This document shows, one piece after another, positions 45,986 to 57,265 of a stretch of 64,000 nt of DNA. The stretch is from the NCBI GenBank assembly GCA_008973525.1, contig WACJ01000095.1, positions 434,001 to 498,000 on the forward strand, given 5' to 3'. The DNA comes from Stenopsyche tienmushanensis. Lineage: Eukaryota > Arthropoda > Insecta > Trichoptera > Stenopsychidae. Position numbers and translations under genes: made by a program. How positions within the stretch are numbered: position 1 is the first letter of the stretch; the number at the start of each line of letters is the position of its first letter. The notes beneath the pieces are model-generated. The model had not been told where the DNA came from. It was given only the letters and a program-made list of their open reading frames with translations, and searched no databases.

Positions 45986-48715
45986 TGTTATAAAACTAAA
46001 ATTATCCATGGTTTACATATATACTCGTATTTATGGCATTGCTAGGATGTTTTTGTTGAAGTGCGTAGCTTGTTAATATTCCAGATCGTAAACTAGAGTG
46101 TTTTCCCACAGTCTGACATCGATCTGTTTCTGAAGAGGATTTCTTCTTTCGGAAAAAAAACCCAAACTCATATTATTTGTCAACCGGCGATGATAATGGG
46201 AAAACTTTAACAACAGCTTGGAGAGAATACGTTTCGACACTCTGCGCCACAAGAATTTCAACAATAATACGTACGTTGATCACTCTCGTCCTTGCACGTC
46301 AAATTTTTTTCCAGCTCCATTTTTTATATACAAAGAAAAAAAAAATCGCGCAATAATTTAATATATTTCAGCGAAAAAATTGTCTAGCGCGAAATTCGCA
46401 TCCGTATAATATTTTTCGTAAACAAACTCCCCACATGTTCACCCTCATTTTCCACGCGCATCGCTTCAATTCGTGGACCAAATTGTGTTAGGTTTAAATT
46501 TATTGTCGGCGCTCGTCAGGAATGGATGGCTTAATAGCCCAAAATGAAATGTGTGAAAAATAAAATAATGCCAGAGGACACGAGCTTATGAAAAATAAAG
46601 CATATTTGCGACCCCAGATAATTGAAGAGGTGAAAAATTTCACCGTCACATTCCGACAACAATGCAAGAACAGACTATGAATTTTTAGCAATCGGGAAAC
46701 GCGACGTGCATTTAAAATGTTTGGGGCGTGAAAATATGTAAAAATGCACCCCTATGACGTTATAAAATTGAGATGATTTATCACCACGCAAGATTCAAAC
46801 AAGTCGACCCGCCGCGAGGCGCAGTTTAATGTTGATCTGAAAATATTTTTGAAACACTCAAAAAGTAAAGAATCGATCATTCGATTTGATAGCTTGAACA
46901 TTCACGGATTTGTATAAAAGCACGACGTTGTGATTTAAGCACGTGCAGCATGAAGGCAATAAATCGGCACGTGTTGCAAAATAGTTGAAGCCTAGGTAGG
47001 CCCTTGAGATTCAAGAGCTCAGCGATAAAGTCCTATTAGCCCTTTAAGAGATTTGGCACTATGGACGAATTGTTATTTTAGGCCACGGCGAAGAGTGTGT
47101 GACATTTTCTTTAAAAGCAAACTATTTATAAGACTAAGCTAAAAGCAGTGACGTATTTTTGCTTTCGCATGTTTGCCAAAATTTGAGCCCTTTGTGGCGT
47201 TTAAAAAGGTGTTGGAAAAGCATGTATTCATTATTTGGGAACAAATTTATCATTGTTGCTAAATTGTGATAAATTAATCGTCTTTCACCAACAGAGGAAT
47301 ATTAAGTTCTAAATATTTCTTCGTGATGAAATTGATGCATTAATTTCGTTTTGCGGTCGACCAGTCGATTGCAATCGACTCTTTAGGCGTCCCTGCTATA
47401 GAAGATGGAGAATTTATTTTTTTGTAACAAGGGATTAATTACATTTTGTATGCAGATATTGCATTTTATTTTATATTAATGGTTTGCCTAATGAATGTAA
47501 CCTAATTTATATGCAATAAAAAATATCAATGCAGTGAAAATTATTCTATAAACATAATATTATTTTATATGGCCTAAATATTTGTCGTTCTTGCATTTTA
47601 TTTGAGAACTCTGTCTGAAATGATACCTTTTATTTTATGCGCCCTTAGTGATTTGAAAAAAAAATGTATTGCGCCCTCCACGCCAATAAGGCTACCTGCT
47701 TCCAGTTTGGGGTTCCTCTTAAATCATGGCTCAAGTGGAAGTGTCAAAAATTGTTTTTGTAGATGTTTTTATTTGCGAATGTAAATTTGAGAGCTGTTGG
47801 AAAATTGATCATTTGTAATGTAACTAAAGTCAAATGCCGCAATAAATTTTGCCGTTTATGGCATTAAAATGCCATGAAGCAAACAATAATGTTATCATAA
47901 ATTTATTTGGTAAATCTTAATTTATCTTGCGTTTAATTTGGCAGTAGTTTTTAGCATCCCCAGTGCTTTGGAGGCTTTAAAACTATTAAGATTTGCCTAC
48001 TTCGCGAACGTTAAAGTTAAAGCTAATTTGTCGATACCGTACGAGAGTGTCGCCTGAGAGTCTGTACTGATACTTGTCTCCAGATTTATTGGCTACCGCA
48101 GATTGCTTTGTGGGATAAATGAGTGCCTCTAACGGAGTGTGCTTAAAAAAGTAAACAAAGGGTTGTGTAGCAAAAAAGTTCAGCTATTAAGTCAACAAAA
48201 GTTATTAGGAGGCTTTGGGGGAAGCGTTACGTCGGGGTGCAACGTAATTCCACTAAGCCTTTCAGAGCATGCAAAGCCTTCTCTTTCATTAATAATGCAA
48301 CGCCAAGGATATTCGATAATTCATATTCAATACTTACTCATATCAGACGACATTTGCATATGTAAGCCATCGATGGGGCTTTGATGGATATGAAGAAAAG
48401 TTTGAAATTTCAGATGACAAAAAGTCAATTTGCATCGCTTAATGCATTAAATAATTCTATTAAACAGCAATTCTTTATAATATAACATAATTTTGACAAT
48501 ATATAATATTTAAGATCTATTTGTTTTTTCGCTTCTGACGATCGTCATCATGACTATTAAATATCAGTTTAGATATCCAATTTTTCTAGTTTTCTTGTAG
48601 TTAGCTATTCATGGGTTTTCCATGATATCCTTAATTTTAAAAGCATTTATCCCAATTCTTTCTTTATATAAAATATATATATACCTATTAGGGTGGTTAA
48701 TATATATATGTATAC
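45986..48715. other. Intergenic DNA
   Basis: No gene was recognised. Several short frames (46073, 46500, 47602, 48139) have no domain or splice-site support. Confidence 0.4.
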
Positions 48716-48720
48716 TTATT

Positions 48721-48752
48721 TGGGTCAAATATTTTTTTTTAATATTTGACCA
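48721..48752. repeat. Short palindrome GGGTCAAATATT / AATATTTGACC
   Basis: Two arms of about 11 bases are complementary around a T-run. It could be a hairpin or the junction of an inverted repeat. Confidence 0.6.
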
Positions 48753-49087
48753 GTCAACATCTCACTTATTTTTCCATCCTTAAAAAACTATTTCAGTGTT
48801 TTTTTCAATTTTTTAGAATAATATTTAGGGGTTGCTACCAAGGTTTGAATTTTCAATAAAAAAATAAAACACTGTATTAATGATTAACTTGCATTTATTA
48901 ATATAAAACATTTATTTAAATAAGGATTTTCTTTTAGTATTAAAATCATATATATTCAGGATACAAGCGTTGATTTTTTTGTATCACGATATTTCTTTTA
49001 CCCTTCGTCGATTGTTATCAATTTATTATATTCCTTCATTAAGGCAATACCAGAGTAAAATCAAAGTTATCCTCCCAAGTTTCAACA

Positions 49088-49500
49088 TCTTTATTCAAGA
49101 ACTGTGATGGTATCTGGAAACAAGAACCCAGTATCTGGAAAAATCTTAGAGTTGCTAGTCACCAAGTCTTCTATGCTTTTTTCGGTGATGTGTTCAACAT
49201 CAATGCTTTTTCTTTCAGAGCAATCTTCTACACCTTTGATTCTTAGTGCATCTATCAGGTTTTGCTTATCTTTAACTGAAAGTTTGTCGATCACTTTGAT
49301 CAATTTTGTCCCAGTTCTCCATAAATCTTTTAAAAAATTGGATATCAGGAGCACTAGGACGGACCGAGTGATTGACTCATTATAGCTTCTAATATAATTT
49401 CCATTATATTATGGCGACAAGCTCGGCAAGCATATCTTTTTCCATTTACTGTTCCAGAAGAACATATCAGAATCAACAAACCAGATAACTAGTTAAGTGG
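49088..49500 (-). pseudogene. Unclassified broken ORF with Cys-rich start
   Basis: Reading the minus strand, an upstream frame gives CSSGTVNGKRYACRACRHN, then IMEIILEAIMS. A one-base frame change near 49385 then leads to a longer frame, ESITRSVLVLLISNFLKDLW, KLIKVIDKLSVKDKQNLIDA, and a stop after FPDTITVLE at 49091. The Cys pairs suggest a zinc-binding knuckle and the middle is predicted helical. The last frame is about 95 codons. It reads like a real protein that has decayed rather than random AT-rich sequence. I do not recognise the family. A mobile-element origin is likely from the context. Confidence 0.4.
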
Positions 49501-49649
49501 TCATACAACGTTTATTTCTGAAACTTTGACTTATGGTAGCGTACCTCTAAAATATTTTTTTTAAAATTAAAAAACACGTATTTTTAGAGCAGAAAATCAT
49601 ATTACGGGGTGACCGCCTAATTTTTGAAAAGTTGAAAAATAAAGACCAC

Positions 49650-49720
49650 TCACTCATAACATCACTCAATAAGTTCATAGGATATTTTTAGGGAAATTGC
49701 GACAAAAACGAATGACTATT
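49650..49720 (+). repeat. Partial copy of the 3858 foldback MITE
   Basis: TCACTCAATAAGTTCATAGG then ATATTTTTAGGG matches the arm of the 106-bp element and the 31.48-kb fragment. Confidence 0.4.
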
Positions 49721-50119
49721 TAAGATAAAAAAGATTATAAGCAATTATTTATAATCAGAGTATTTAATAATTGAACTTGTCTTTTAAGGAAATTTTTTAA
49801 TTTAAATAGATGCAATCCTTAGTGTCAATTTTATCTTCTATGAGCCACTTGGATAAATGTATCGAAGGAAATCATCTTTATAGGGAGTGTGGGTGGTTTT
49901 TTTAAAGTTTGAGAAGTATTCTTCTGAAAACTGACTCGAACAGAGCTTTGTTAAATTAATCGAAAAGTGCTATTCATAGTATATATGATTGTTAGATGGA
50001 AGCGAGTGCACTGTTTGATTTAAAATAATCGTTTGTCCCGCTTTGAATAAATATAATAATTTTATCCGCCCGTCATACAGGGTTGATTTATTTGGCCATC
50101 CCAAGCTCTTGACTTTTAC

Positions 50120-50452
50120 ATGCAATTCCTCATATTCCACCCTTCAATGACTTTCAAAAGTCGCGCTGTTCACAAGAGAAGATTAGTCTGGAATGGATCG
50201 CAAATGTTTGTACGTCTCGTATCTCGAACGGAAATATTCTTGTTATCAAAGAGAAAACATAAAATCTCCGATAAGGCTTTTGGGGGAGTCTTTGTTCCGC
50301 AAATAGGAAACATTACCACGCGTAAGGGTACAACTGGAGCGGCTCTCAGGACAATAGTTCTACAAATGAGGTCTTCGTGCTCGTCTGCGAGCTGGCTTAC
50401 ACGGCTTAATGGTGATATCAAAACCGTGTTAAGCGTAAACGACATGAAATAA
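50120..50452. other. Open stretch, coding status unclear
   Basis: Overlapping open frames occur on both strands (110 codons plus, 91 codons minus) in a patch with higher GC than its surroundings. Neither translation shows a motif that I know. The overlap itself comes from the higher GC. I do not call a gene. Confidence 0.25.
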
Positions 50453-50889
50453 TTATTTAATATGTATAGTAATTCCAGACATTGTTGTTATTGTTATTAT
50501 CTTACAGCCTGATACCAGTCCATGTTACTAATTGTCTGTTGTCCTATTTATCTATCCGGGGATATTATTTAACGGAACAAGTCCGCCATGAATGTGAATT
50601 ATTTATAATAATCCAATTAAATAGCTGTTCCATGGATTAAAATAGTGGACTAGCTAAAATATTGAGCTCTAACCGAAACACCGATGATTTACACCGCAAA
50701 TAAGCATTTATTGTGTAGTATGGAGGTCTAATATGTTCTTCTTAATCCAATAAATACAGCTAAGGACTGAGATAATTAGGATAAAAACTTGAATTTTACA
50801 CAGTTAATGTGTTAATATTGGTTTTATGAAAAAAATATATACCGATAAAGATATCCAAAAAAACTTCCATTTTATTTAACCCTACGGAA
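50453..50889. other. AT-rich intergenic DNA, nothing recognised
   Basis: No feature is supported here. Confidence 0.4.
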
Positions 50890-52040
50890 AACGCTAGACA
50901 CCCACCCCTATTGATCCGTGCCCTCCAGAAGAGGTGAGGTTTCTGCAGAAAGACCAGCTTCAGACTACCTGCATCCGAAGGTGCGTTGAAGGATAAAGGT
51001 TATGTTAAGTTCAAACGAAATACTAACATGGTTTCACTCCACCACGAGTCCAACCTCAGTTTGAAGGGTGCTGAAACAGATGACGGACTGCACCCCTTAC
51101 CTATGGTACTCGCATCGGTTCGGTCATTTGTAGTACTTAGTCATGAAGACGAGTCACCGTTCGAGCAGCCTAAAGCCGTTCTCCCGTGTATGCATTAGGT
51201 TGTTGAGGATAGTGGTGATACCTATGATACAGACTTCACCAAAATTTATAATCTGAAGCCTGACAAGCTAGGATTCAAGATTGCATTCATAAGGAATACG
51301 AGGAAAAGGGATTCAATCATTAAGCTGGAAAGGGGCTTAAAAAAGCCAGCCACTGGGACCGGAGACAGAGGTCAGGAAGCTGATGCAAGTGCAAACCCTC
51401 ACGATCTTCGACATAGAGGAAGGAGTAAATTAGTGCGACATTGCCACGACCTTGTGTAGAGCTAGCAACCTGACAAAGGAAGAGGAGGTCAGGGTGCGAT
51501 ACATAAAGGTGGGCCCGCGACTTACCCAACTGGCGATTGCCACTGTGCCCATCCAGACGGATATAAAACTACTACAGGACGGCAGAGTGAATATTGGTTA
51601 GACTTACTGCCGTTTGCTTAAGGAAGACCAGCGTCTCAAGGTACTACTGCTGCCTAGAAGTGGGCCACTTGGCCAAAGGTTGCTCCAACCCGGATCTCTC
51701 TGCGGCATGTCGCAGCTGTAGGGATGCAGCTGTCTGTACCAGATACCTCTGTTGCCAGACATGCAAAGTAAAGGGAGCCAACGCGAATCATTGCATGGGG
51801 ACAAGAGAGTGTCCCGAATACATGGAGACGGAGAAACGCCACCGTTCTCCAAGCTCATGTTAACTGGGCTACCCTAGCGGCGTTTGTTGAGCAAACCGAT
51901 GAGGCTGCTTTCGCGCACCTCTGCTTCACATCATTACCCAAAGGTTCAACAATTGCCTATGGGCGTAGGTCTGGCTCCCCCCCTTGGGGCTTTATGGGTG
52001 GAAATCGTAGATGCGCGGACCCACCCGAGATGCATCTGGA
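50890..52040 (+). pseudogene. R1-like LINE, 5' region and ORF1 (gag-like), copy 1
   Basis: This is a GC-balanced relic. After a 5' region shared with 60.6 kb (CACCACGAGTCCAA, CAGTTTGAAGGG), broken frames give SKLERGLKKPA-type sequence, then LTIFDIEEGVN, then TTLCRASNLTKEEEVRVRYI and LAIATVPIQTDIKLLQDGRV. The end is a zinc-knuckle region at 51594-51863: YYCCLEVGHLAKGC, then CRSCRDAAVCTRYLCCQTCK and GTRECPEY. This is the ORF1 layout of R1-clade LINEs (R1, TRAS, SART type). The first knuckle Cys reads Tyr. Stops at about 51440 and 51600 and at least one frameshift make it dead. What follows to 52040 is shared with 61070-61230 and may be the start of ORF2. Confidence 0.75.
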
Positions 52041-52044
52041 ACAA

Positions 52045-52855
52045 TTAGATTATTGAGAAAGTAGACAGAATTCAGAAAGTATTTTTACGATAAAAAGTAA
52101 TCAAAGGTAATTTGTTAATTCGACAGTATTTAGTAAGTCTGTCTAAATCTTCTTGAAAAGTTGAGATATCAGAAATTGATTCAATGGTTTTGAGACTTTT
52201 CTTATCATCAGCAAATAAGAAATAGTTTGATTTACTGAAGCAATTTCTAATGTCATTTATGCAATATATAAAAAGGACCAAGAAGCGAACCTTGCGTTGC
52301 GCCTGAGGATATGTACTATCAGGCTAACAATCGGAGCAGGTTGAATGCCAGCTTTGAAAAGTTTCTAAAGCAGGATAACATGATCTAGTCTGTTGATATT
52401 TTACTGAAATCCGTAAACATTACATCAACAAGACCTCCATTATCCTTGGTCTCAGTGATACATTTATTAGAGTCAGGTTTGTGACTGTCGACTTGAGAAA
52501 ACCATATTGGAATGAGTTGAAATGATGTTAATAGGCAGCATATAATTGTTCATGAATGATACTTTCAAATACTTTGGCAAATATGCATAACATAGAAATT
52601 GGCTTATAGTTTACAATAAGGTTCTTTGACCCTTTTTTATGGATAGGACTTACATATGCCGATTTTCATATGCTTGGCATGGACCCTTAACATAAAGATC
52701 GTCTAAAGCGTAAAGTAGGGGGTAATGGGGGTAGGCTAATTCATGCGAGCATTTTACAATGAAGGACAAATAGCATTAGGCCCTGCAGATTTGCTCATAT
52801 CGAGAGTAGATAAGAGTTTTTCCACGTAATGGGAAGAAACATAGAAACAGTGTTG
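52045..52855 (-). pseudogene. CR1/Jockey-like LINE reverse transcriptase relic
   Basis: On the minus strand the fragments run in RT order: SPIHKKGSKNLIVNYKPISM, LCIFAKVFESIIHEQLYAAY, QYGFLKSTVTNLTLIN, MFTDFSKI-type (first Asp box), then SSGATQGSLLGPFIYCINDI and SNYFLFADD with the catalytic ADD. It continues ISDISTFQEDLDRLTKYCRI. Stops interrupt the first half (for instance after HEQLYAAY). It lies tail-to-tail against the R1-like relic. CR1, Jockey and related clades share this wording, so the clade is tentative. Confidence 0.78.
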
Positions 52856-55045
52856 GCAATTTTGTGATTATTTGATGAATATCCAAATGTACTAATGCCT
52901 TCAGTTCATTTTATACAAACTTTTAGTTCTAGGAACAACATTTTAAAAAAGTCTTACACTATCAAAATTATAAGGTTGCATTTATGTCACATAACAACAA
53001 CGAATCCGAGCAGGTATTTAATAGCATATTGTTTGTATTGCATCGTCATTAGCTATTATCAAATAAGAGCATTTGTAGGAAAAATTCTCTATGCTTTCCA
53101 GGAAAAATCACTGTTCTGCTGAAAATGTAATTTAAAATGATTTATTTATTTGAATATTTTCGTATGTTGAAGTGATTGAACGGACGCAAATATTTTTGAT
53201 CAAACTAAAATTGATCACTTAAAAGCAATTTGATCATTTAATATTGTTTATAGTATGTTACAAAATGTCATTATAATATTAATGGAGCGTTGCAATATTG
53301 AACAAGTTTGTGGCGAAATATTACAAAAACTAAAATGGATTCTATATGACGATAATTCAATTTGTTAGAGCATTACATGGTGGATTTAACAAATTATTTA
53401 AAATCCATTGGCTCGAATAAAATGCTTGTTGAACGTCATCGGAAATTTACGATATTACACGGACGGATACAGTTTGCGAATTTAATTCGGTTTCCTGCAG
53501 AATTTTGATTAAAGTTAAAATACACCGTGCTGCCTTTATTTTGAAGCAATATTTCAGACTGGCAATTCAAGCGAAAATTTAAAATTCGTCATTCGAAATC
53601 GCAAACGCTGAACGGTTATTTATAGAGATCAGCTCTCATAAATGTTAAACGTTGTGCTTTGATCGCCGTTCTTATTGGTACAGTTATGAGTTATGGCCCT
53701 CGAAAATTTTCTTTTTAATACGTCGCAATTTTTTCTTCAGGCAGTGTGAAAATTTGAGCGGATATAATTCTAAGGATCTCCCCGAAATTGGATATCTTTG
53801 CAGAGCACGGCTTGAAGAATGTGTTAAGTGAGGGTGCTGATTTATGGTGGAGTATTAAGCCGTTGGAAGAATATTGAATTTATGTCTTCACCTGAGATTT
53901 CTAGCAATAAAATCCAGTTTTGCGAGAGGACTCTCGAAAATTATGGGAAGTGTCAATAAATTTTCGCCATTCATGAATTCCATCAAAAATAATTATTTTC
54001 AAAAGGAATATCAAATTTAAAGGCTGGCTCATATTTTGGACTTACAGACATCTAATGAAATACACGTCAAAATAAATTCCCCCCAAATGAAATTTTATTA
54101 AATGTACATGACAATGGAATATTTTAAAGCTGCTCTAAATAAAAATTCCATACAATTTATTATGGAGGCTGTCAACGGGAATAGTTGGGGATTTCATATG
54201 ATCGTTTAATAAACCCATGTCAGACGTCTGTAACAACAATTGTTTCAGTAATGTGTGTTAATATATCATACATAATTAAACGATACATGATTAATTAAAG
54301 CCTTTCTTGCTGAAAAATGACTGTGAAATAAATTTTAACTGACTGAAATAACTTTATAATATCTAAAAATTTTAACATTTTTAGCATTTTAACATTTATC
54401 TGTTTATGATATTTATTTCAGGCTTCCAAAAATAATTCTCAACTACAGGACATTAAATGACGATGGAATTTTTCATCATGTTTGTGTTAAGGTCAGCTGG
54501 AAGAGTTTAATATAAAAACACTACCTCCTTATAAGGCATTTTTACCTGCTTAAATCATTTACGTTAAAATAGTATGTCAGGGAAATATTCTCCAAACTTT
54601 AAAATTATATAGAGACATAAATATATCGTTTAGCACATTAGATGCGGAAAATCTGCTCCCTGATGTGGGTAATATTTTAACGTTACGTTTAAAAAAATGT
54701 ATACACTTAGATCTGTATTTATGATCTTTTTTTATAATATTTTCAAAAATAATGGAACCTATCCATCATTTTTCTATAGAGGGTAAAGCTTTTTTTATGC
54801 GAATGCGAAAGTAAGTCATTGAGCAATTTATTTTTCGGAAATGTGCTCAATTTTATAAAAAATAGTTTTAGTTAATCTTTGTAAGCCAATTAATGTAAAA
54901 ATATATCTGCAAGACAGAATACGCTTCCCGCATATAATGTGTTAAGATTGGGTAGATCTTAAAGTGTGTGCGTTGAATAAATGTATCAAAATAATATATT
55001 AATTTTAGCAAAAATCAATATGTTTAGGAAGGGTGTTGTATTTCG
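52856..55045. other. AT-rich intergenic DNA, nothing recognised
   Basis: There are no recognisable genes, repeats or RNA. The frame at 52895-53122 lacks motifs. Confidence 0.4.
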
Positions 55046-55758
55046 GTTGAGAGTAGGGAGTCAAAATTTCGATCTCGGGATTGCATTTGGTCTGGATCTG
55101 ATTTTGGAAGCCAGGCAACCTGGTGTTGAAAATGCACGCTCAGCCTCCACACTCGTTGGAGGTATCGTCATCAGTTATTTAAATGCCAGCTCGAGTTGAT
55201 GAGCCTCTATTTTCGTATAACACCATCAATGTGACTGATAAAATTTCTTTCTGCTGAGATACGGACTAAAACTCGCAAAATTCCCGATTTCCCGATAAAT
55301 TATTTATTTGCGTCGCTGCAGATAAATACTTATATACTATAATACTTTGATGTGATTCGTAATTATATTACGGAGGAATACAACAAATCTGAAGCCTGTA
55401 TCTATTATATTTCATATCGATATTCCTATTATTAGAGTCGAGGTGTAGTAAATACATCACCGGTAGGAAAAGGTTGTATATGTATATAAAATGTATACAT
55501 AGATTAGACAGTTACTGCCCCTAGGCATGGCCTAAGCTTGCCAATTAGTAGTTACGCCACTGTTTCCAAGCGTCCAGGTTTCAGCGGGAATGTTTCGATT
55601 TAGTAGCCTTCATCATGCTGGTATGGTGTGCGATTTCTGTTAGATAAAAAATTCAATCCCGATTTTTTTAGGGATTACGTTTACTAGTCCCGGGATTCAT
55701 GAGCACCTAAAACTGTCCGGGATCCCGGGATCCGGGATTGGATTCCCTAGTTGGGAGG
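55046..55758 (+). mobile_element. Non-autonomous hAT-like element (CCCGGG-end family), copy 3, complete
   Basis: The body is 55054-55750 (697 bp) with ends TAGGGAGTCAAAATTTCG and, inward from the right, TAGGGAATCCAATCCCGG. The flanks are gttgagag (55046-55053) and gttgggag (55751-55758), an 8-bp duplication with one change. TAGGG fits the hAT terminus rule YARNG. The right end holds clustered CCCGGGATCC motifs. No transposase is present. This copy defines the family boundaries. Confidence 0.85.
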
Positions 55759-56825
55759 AATGAGGTAACTCCCCAAATTATAAACTATATAAATATTAAA
55801 ATTATATATTGCTCTTAATATTTTAAGATTTTTTTAAGATCTGAAAGTATATTTAAACATGAAAATGATAATGTTTGTATGCTATATAAGTATACGTTTT
55901 CTTATAATGATTATTTTTCGACCTTTCTATAAAAAAAATCTGGGAAAATCACTTTGCTATATAATCTATTGCTAGCTTATTTGTCAAGACGATTGTGTTT
56001 TCTAGAACTAGTGTAGAACTATTACATTTTGTAATTGTTATAATGTTATGTTTTGGAAGACGATTTTGATGCAAATGAATATTATTAGACTTTGAATACA
56101 GTTGTCGAAATTCAGTTCACAACGAGCATTCATTAAAGTCATAACAATGCACTTTCTAAGTGATTGTCAACATACAACTTGCATTAAGCACTTAGCAAAC
56201 TTTGCCACGTTCTAAATTCAGCAAGATTATTTCTGTTTGTTAAGTCCACTGTATTTCCAGTACGATTCGTCCAGCTATGCAAATAGTCTATCCAAAGTTT
56301 CATGGGGTATTTATCGTGGATTAAGCGAGTGTTTTGTGCGCCATAAAACGTACATCCATGTACAAAGGCTTACTTCGAGGCGTTCAGCTTCATTTGAAAA
56401 TATATTTTTTGATGCGCTAATGACGTGTACTCTTTATGTAATAAAGCCGTAAAAATCCAATACAATATAACTATTTCTCGGCGCGAATAAAGAAATCTTT
56501 GTGAGGATGAAGCAAAAAGAGCTCCCCAAAAAACAACTTTCACTTCAAAGCAAAAAGATACTGAAAGAATACGTGGCGATACCGGAGTGAATTCGCCTCA
56601 AGAAAAGCGTTCTCGACGAAGAAGACTTTTTTCAGCGATACGCAAACGTCTCAACTTTAAATCGCATTCTAATGGCACAATCATATTGTAATTTTATTTT
56701 TACAGTGTCTGTACAATTTTTTTAGCTCACGTTCTAATAGCGACTTTATTGTGGATAAAAACGCGTATAAATCCGCGTTAAATGTTTAAAATGTATGATA
56801 TTATTTTTTTGGGAAAAAATCGTAC
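55759..56825. other. AT-rich intergenic DNA
   Basis: No gene was recognised. The stretch 56200-56700 is slightly less AT-rich and has a 71-codon frame without motifs. Confidence 0.4.
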
Positions 56826-57265
56826 GCCTCACCAGAACGCTTAAGGCTACTAAATCGAGACATTCCCGCCGAAATCTGAACGCTTGGAAAGAGTGGAATG
56901 ACTACTAATTGGGGAGCTTAGTCCATGCCTAGGGGCAGTAACTGTCTAATCTATGTAGACATATATGTTTTATTAAATTGTTATATTAACCTTTCCCCAC
57001 CGGTGATGTATTTACTACACATCGACTCTAATAATGGGAATATCGATATGAAATATAATAGATACGGGGTTCAGAATTTTTGTATTCCTCCGTAATATAA
57101 TTACGAATCACATCAAAATATTATAGTGTATAAGTATTCATCTGCAGCGACGGAAATAAATAATTTGTTGGGAAATCGGGAATTTTGCGAGTTTTAGTTC
57201 GTGTCTCAGCCGAAAGGAATTATATCAGTCACATTGATGGTGTTATACGAAAATGAAGGTTCACG
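56826..57265 (-). mobile_element. Non-autonomous hAT-like element (CCCGGG-end family), copy 4, truncated
   Basis: Inverted relative to the 55-kb copy. It includes CGCTTGGAAAGAGTGG, CCTAGGGGCAGTAACTGTC, CCCCACCGGTGATGTATTTA, TTGCGAGTTTTAGTTCGTG and a GTCACATTGATGGTGTTATA block also present in the 55-kb copy. Both CCCGGG termini are missing. It lies 1.1 kb from copy 3 in opposite orientation. Confidence 0.72.

Noticed and set aside
50120..50452. 110-codon plus-strand frame with an antisense frame of 91 codons
   Set aside because: There is no recognisable domain or splice signal. Openness on both strands points to composition rather than coding. Kept only as a low-confidence note.
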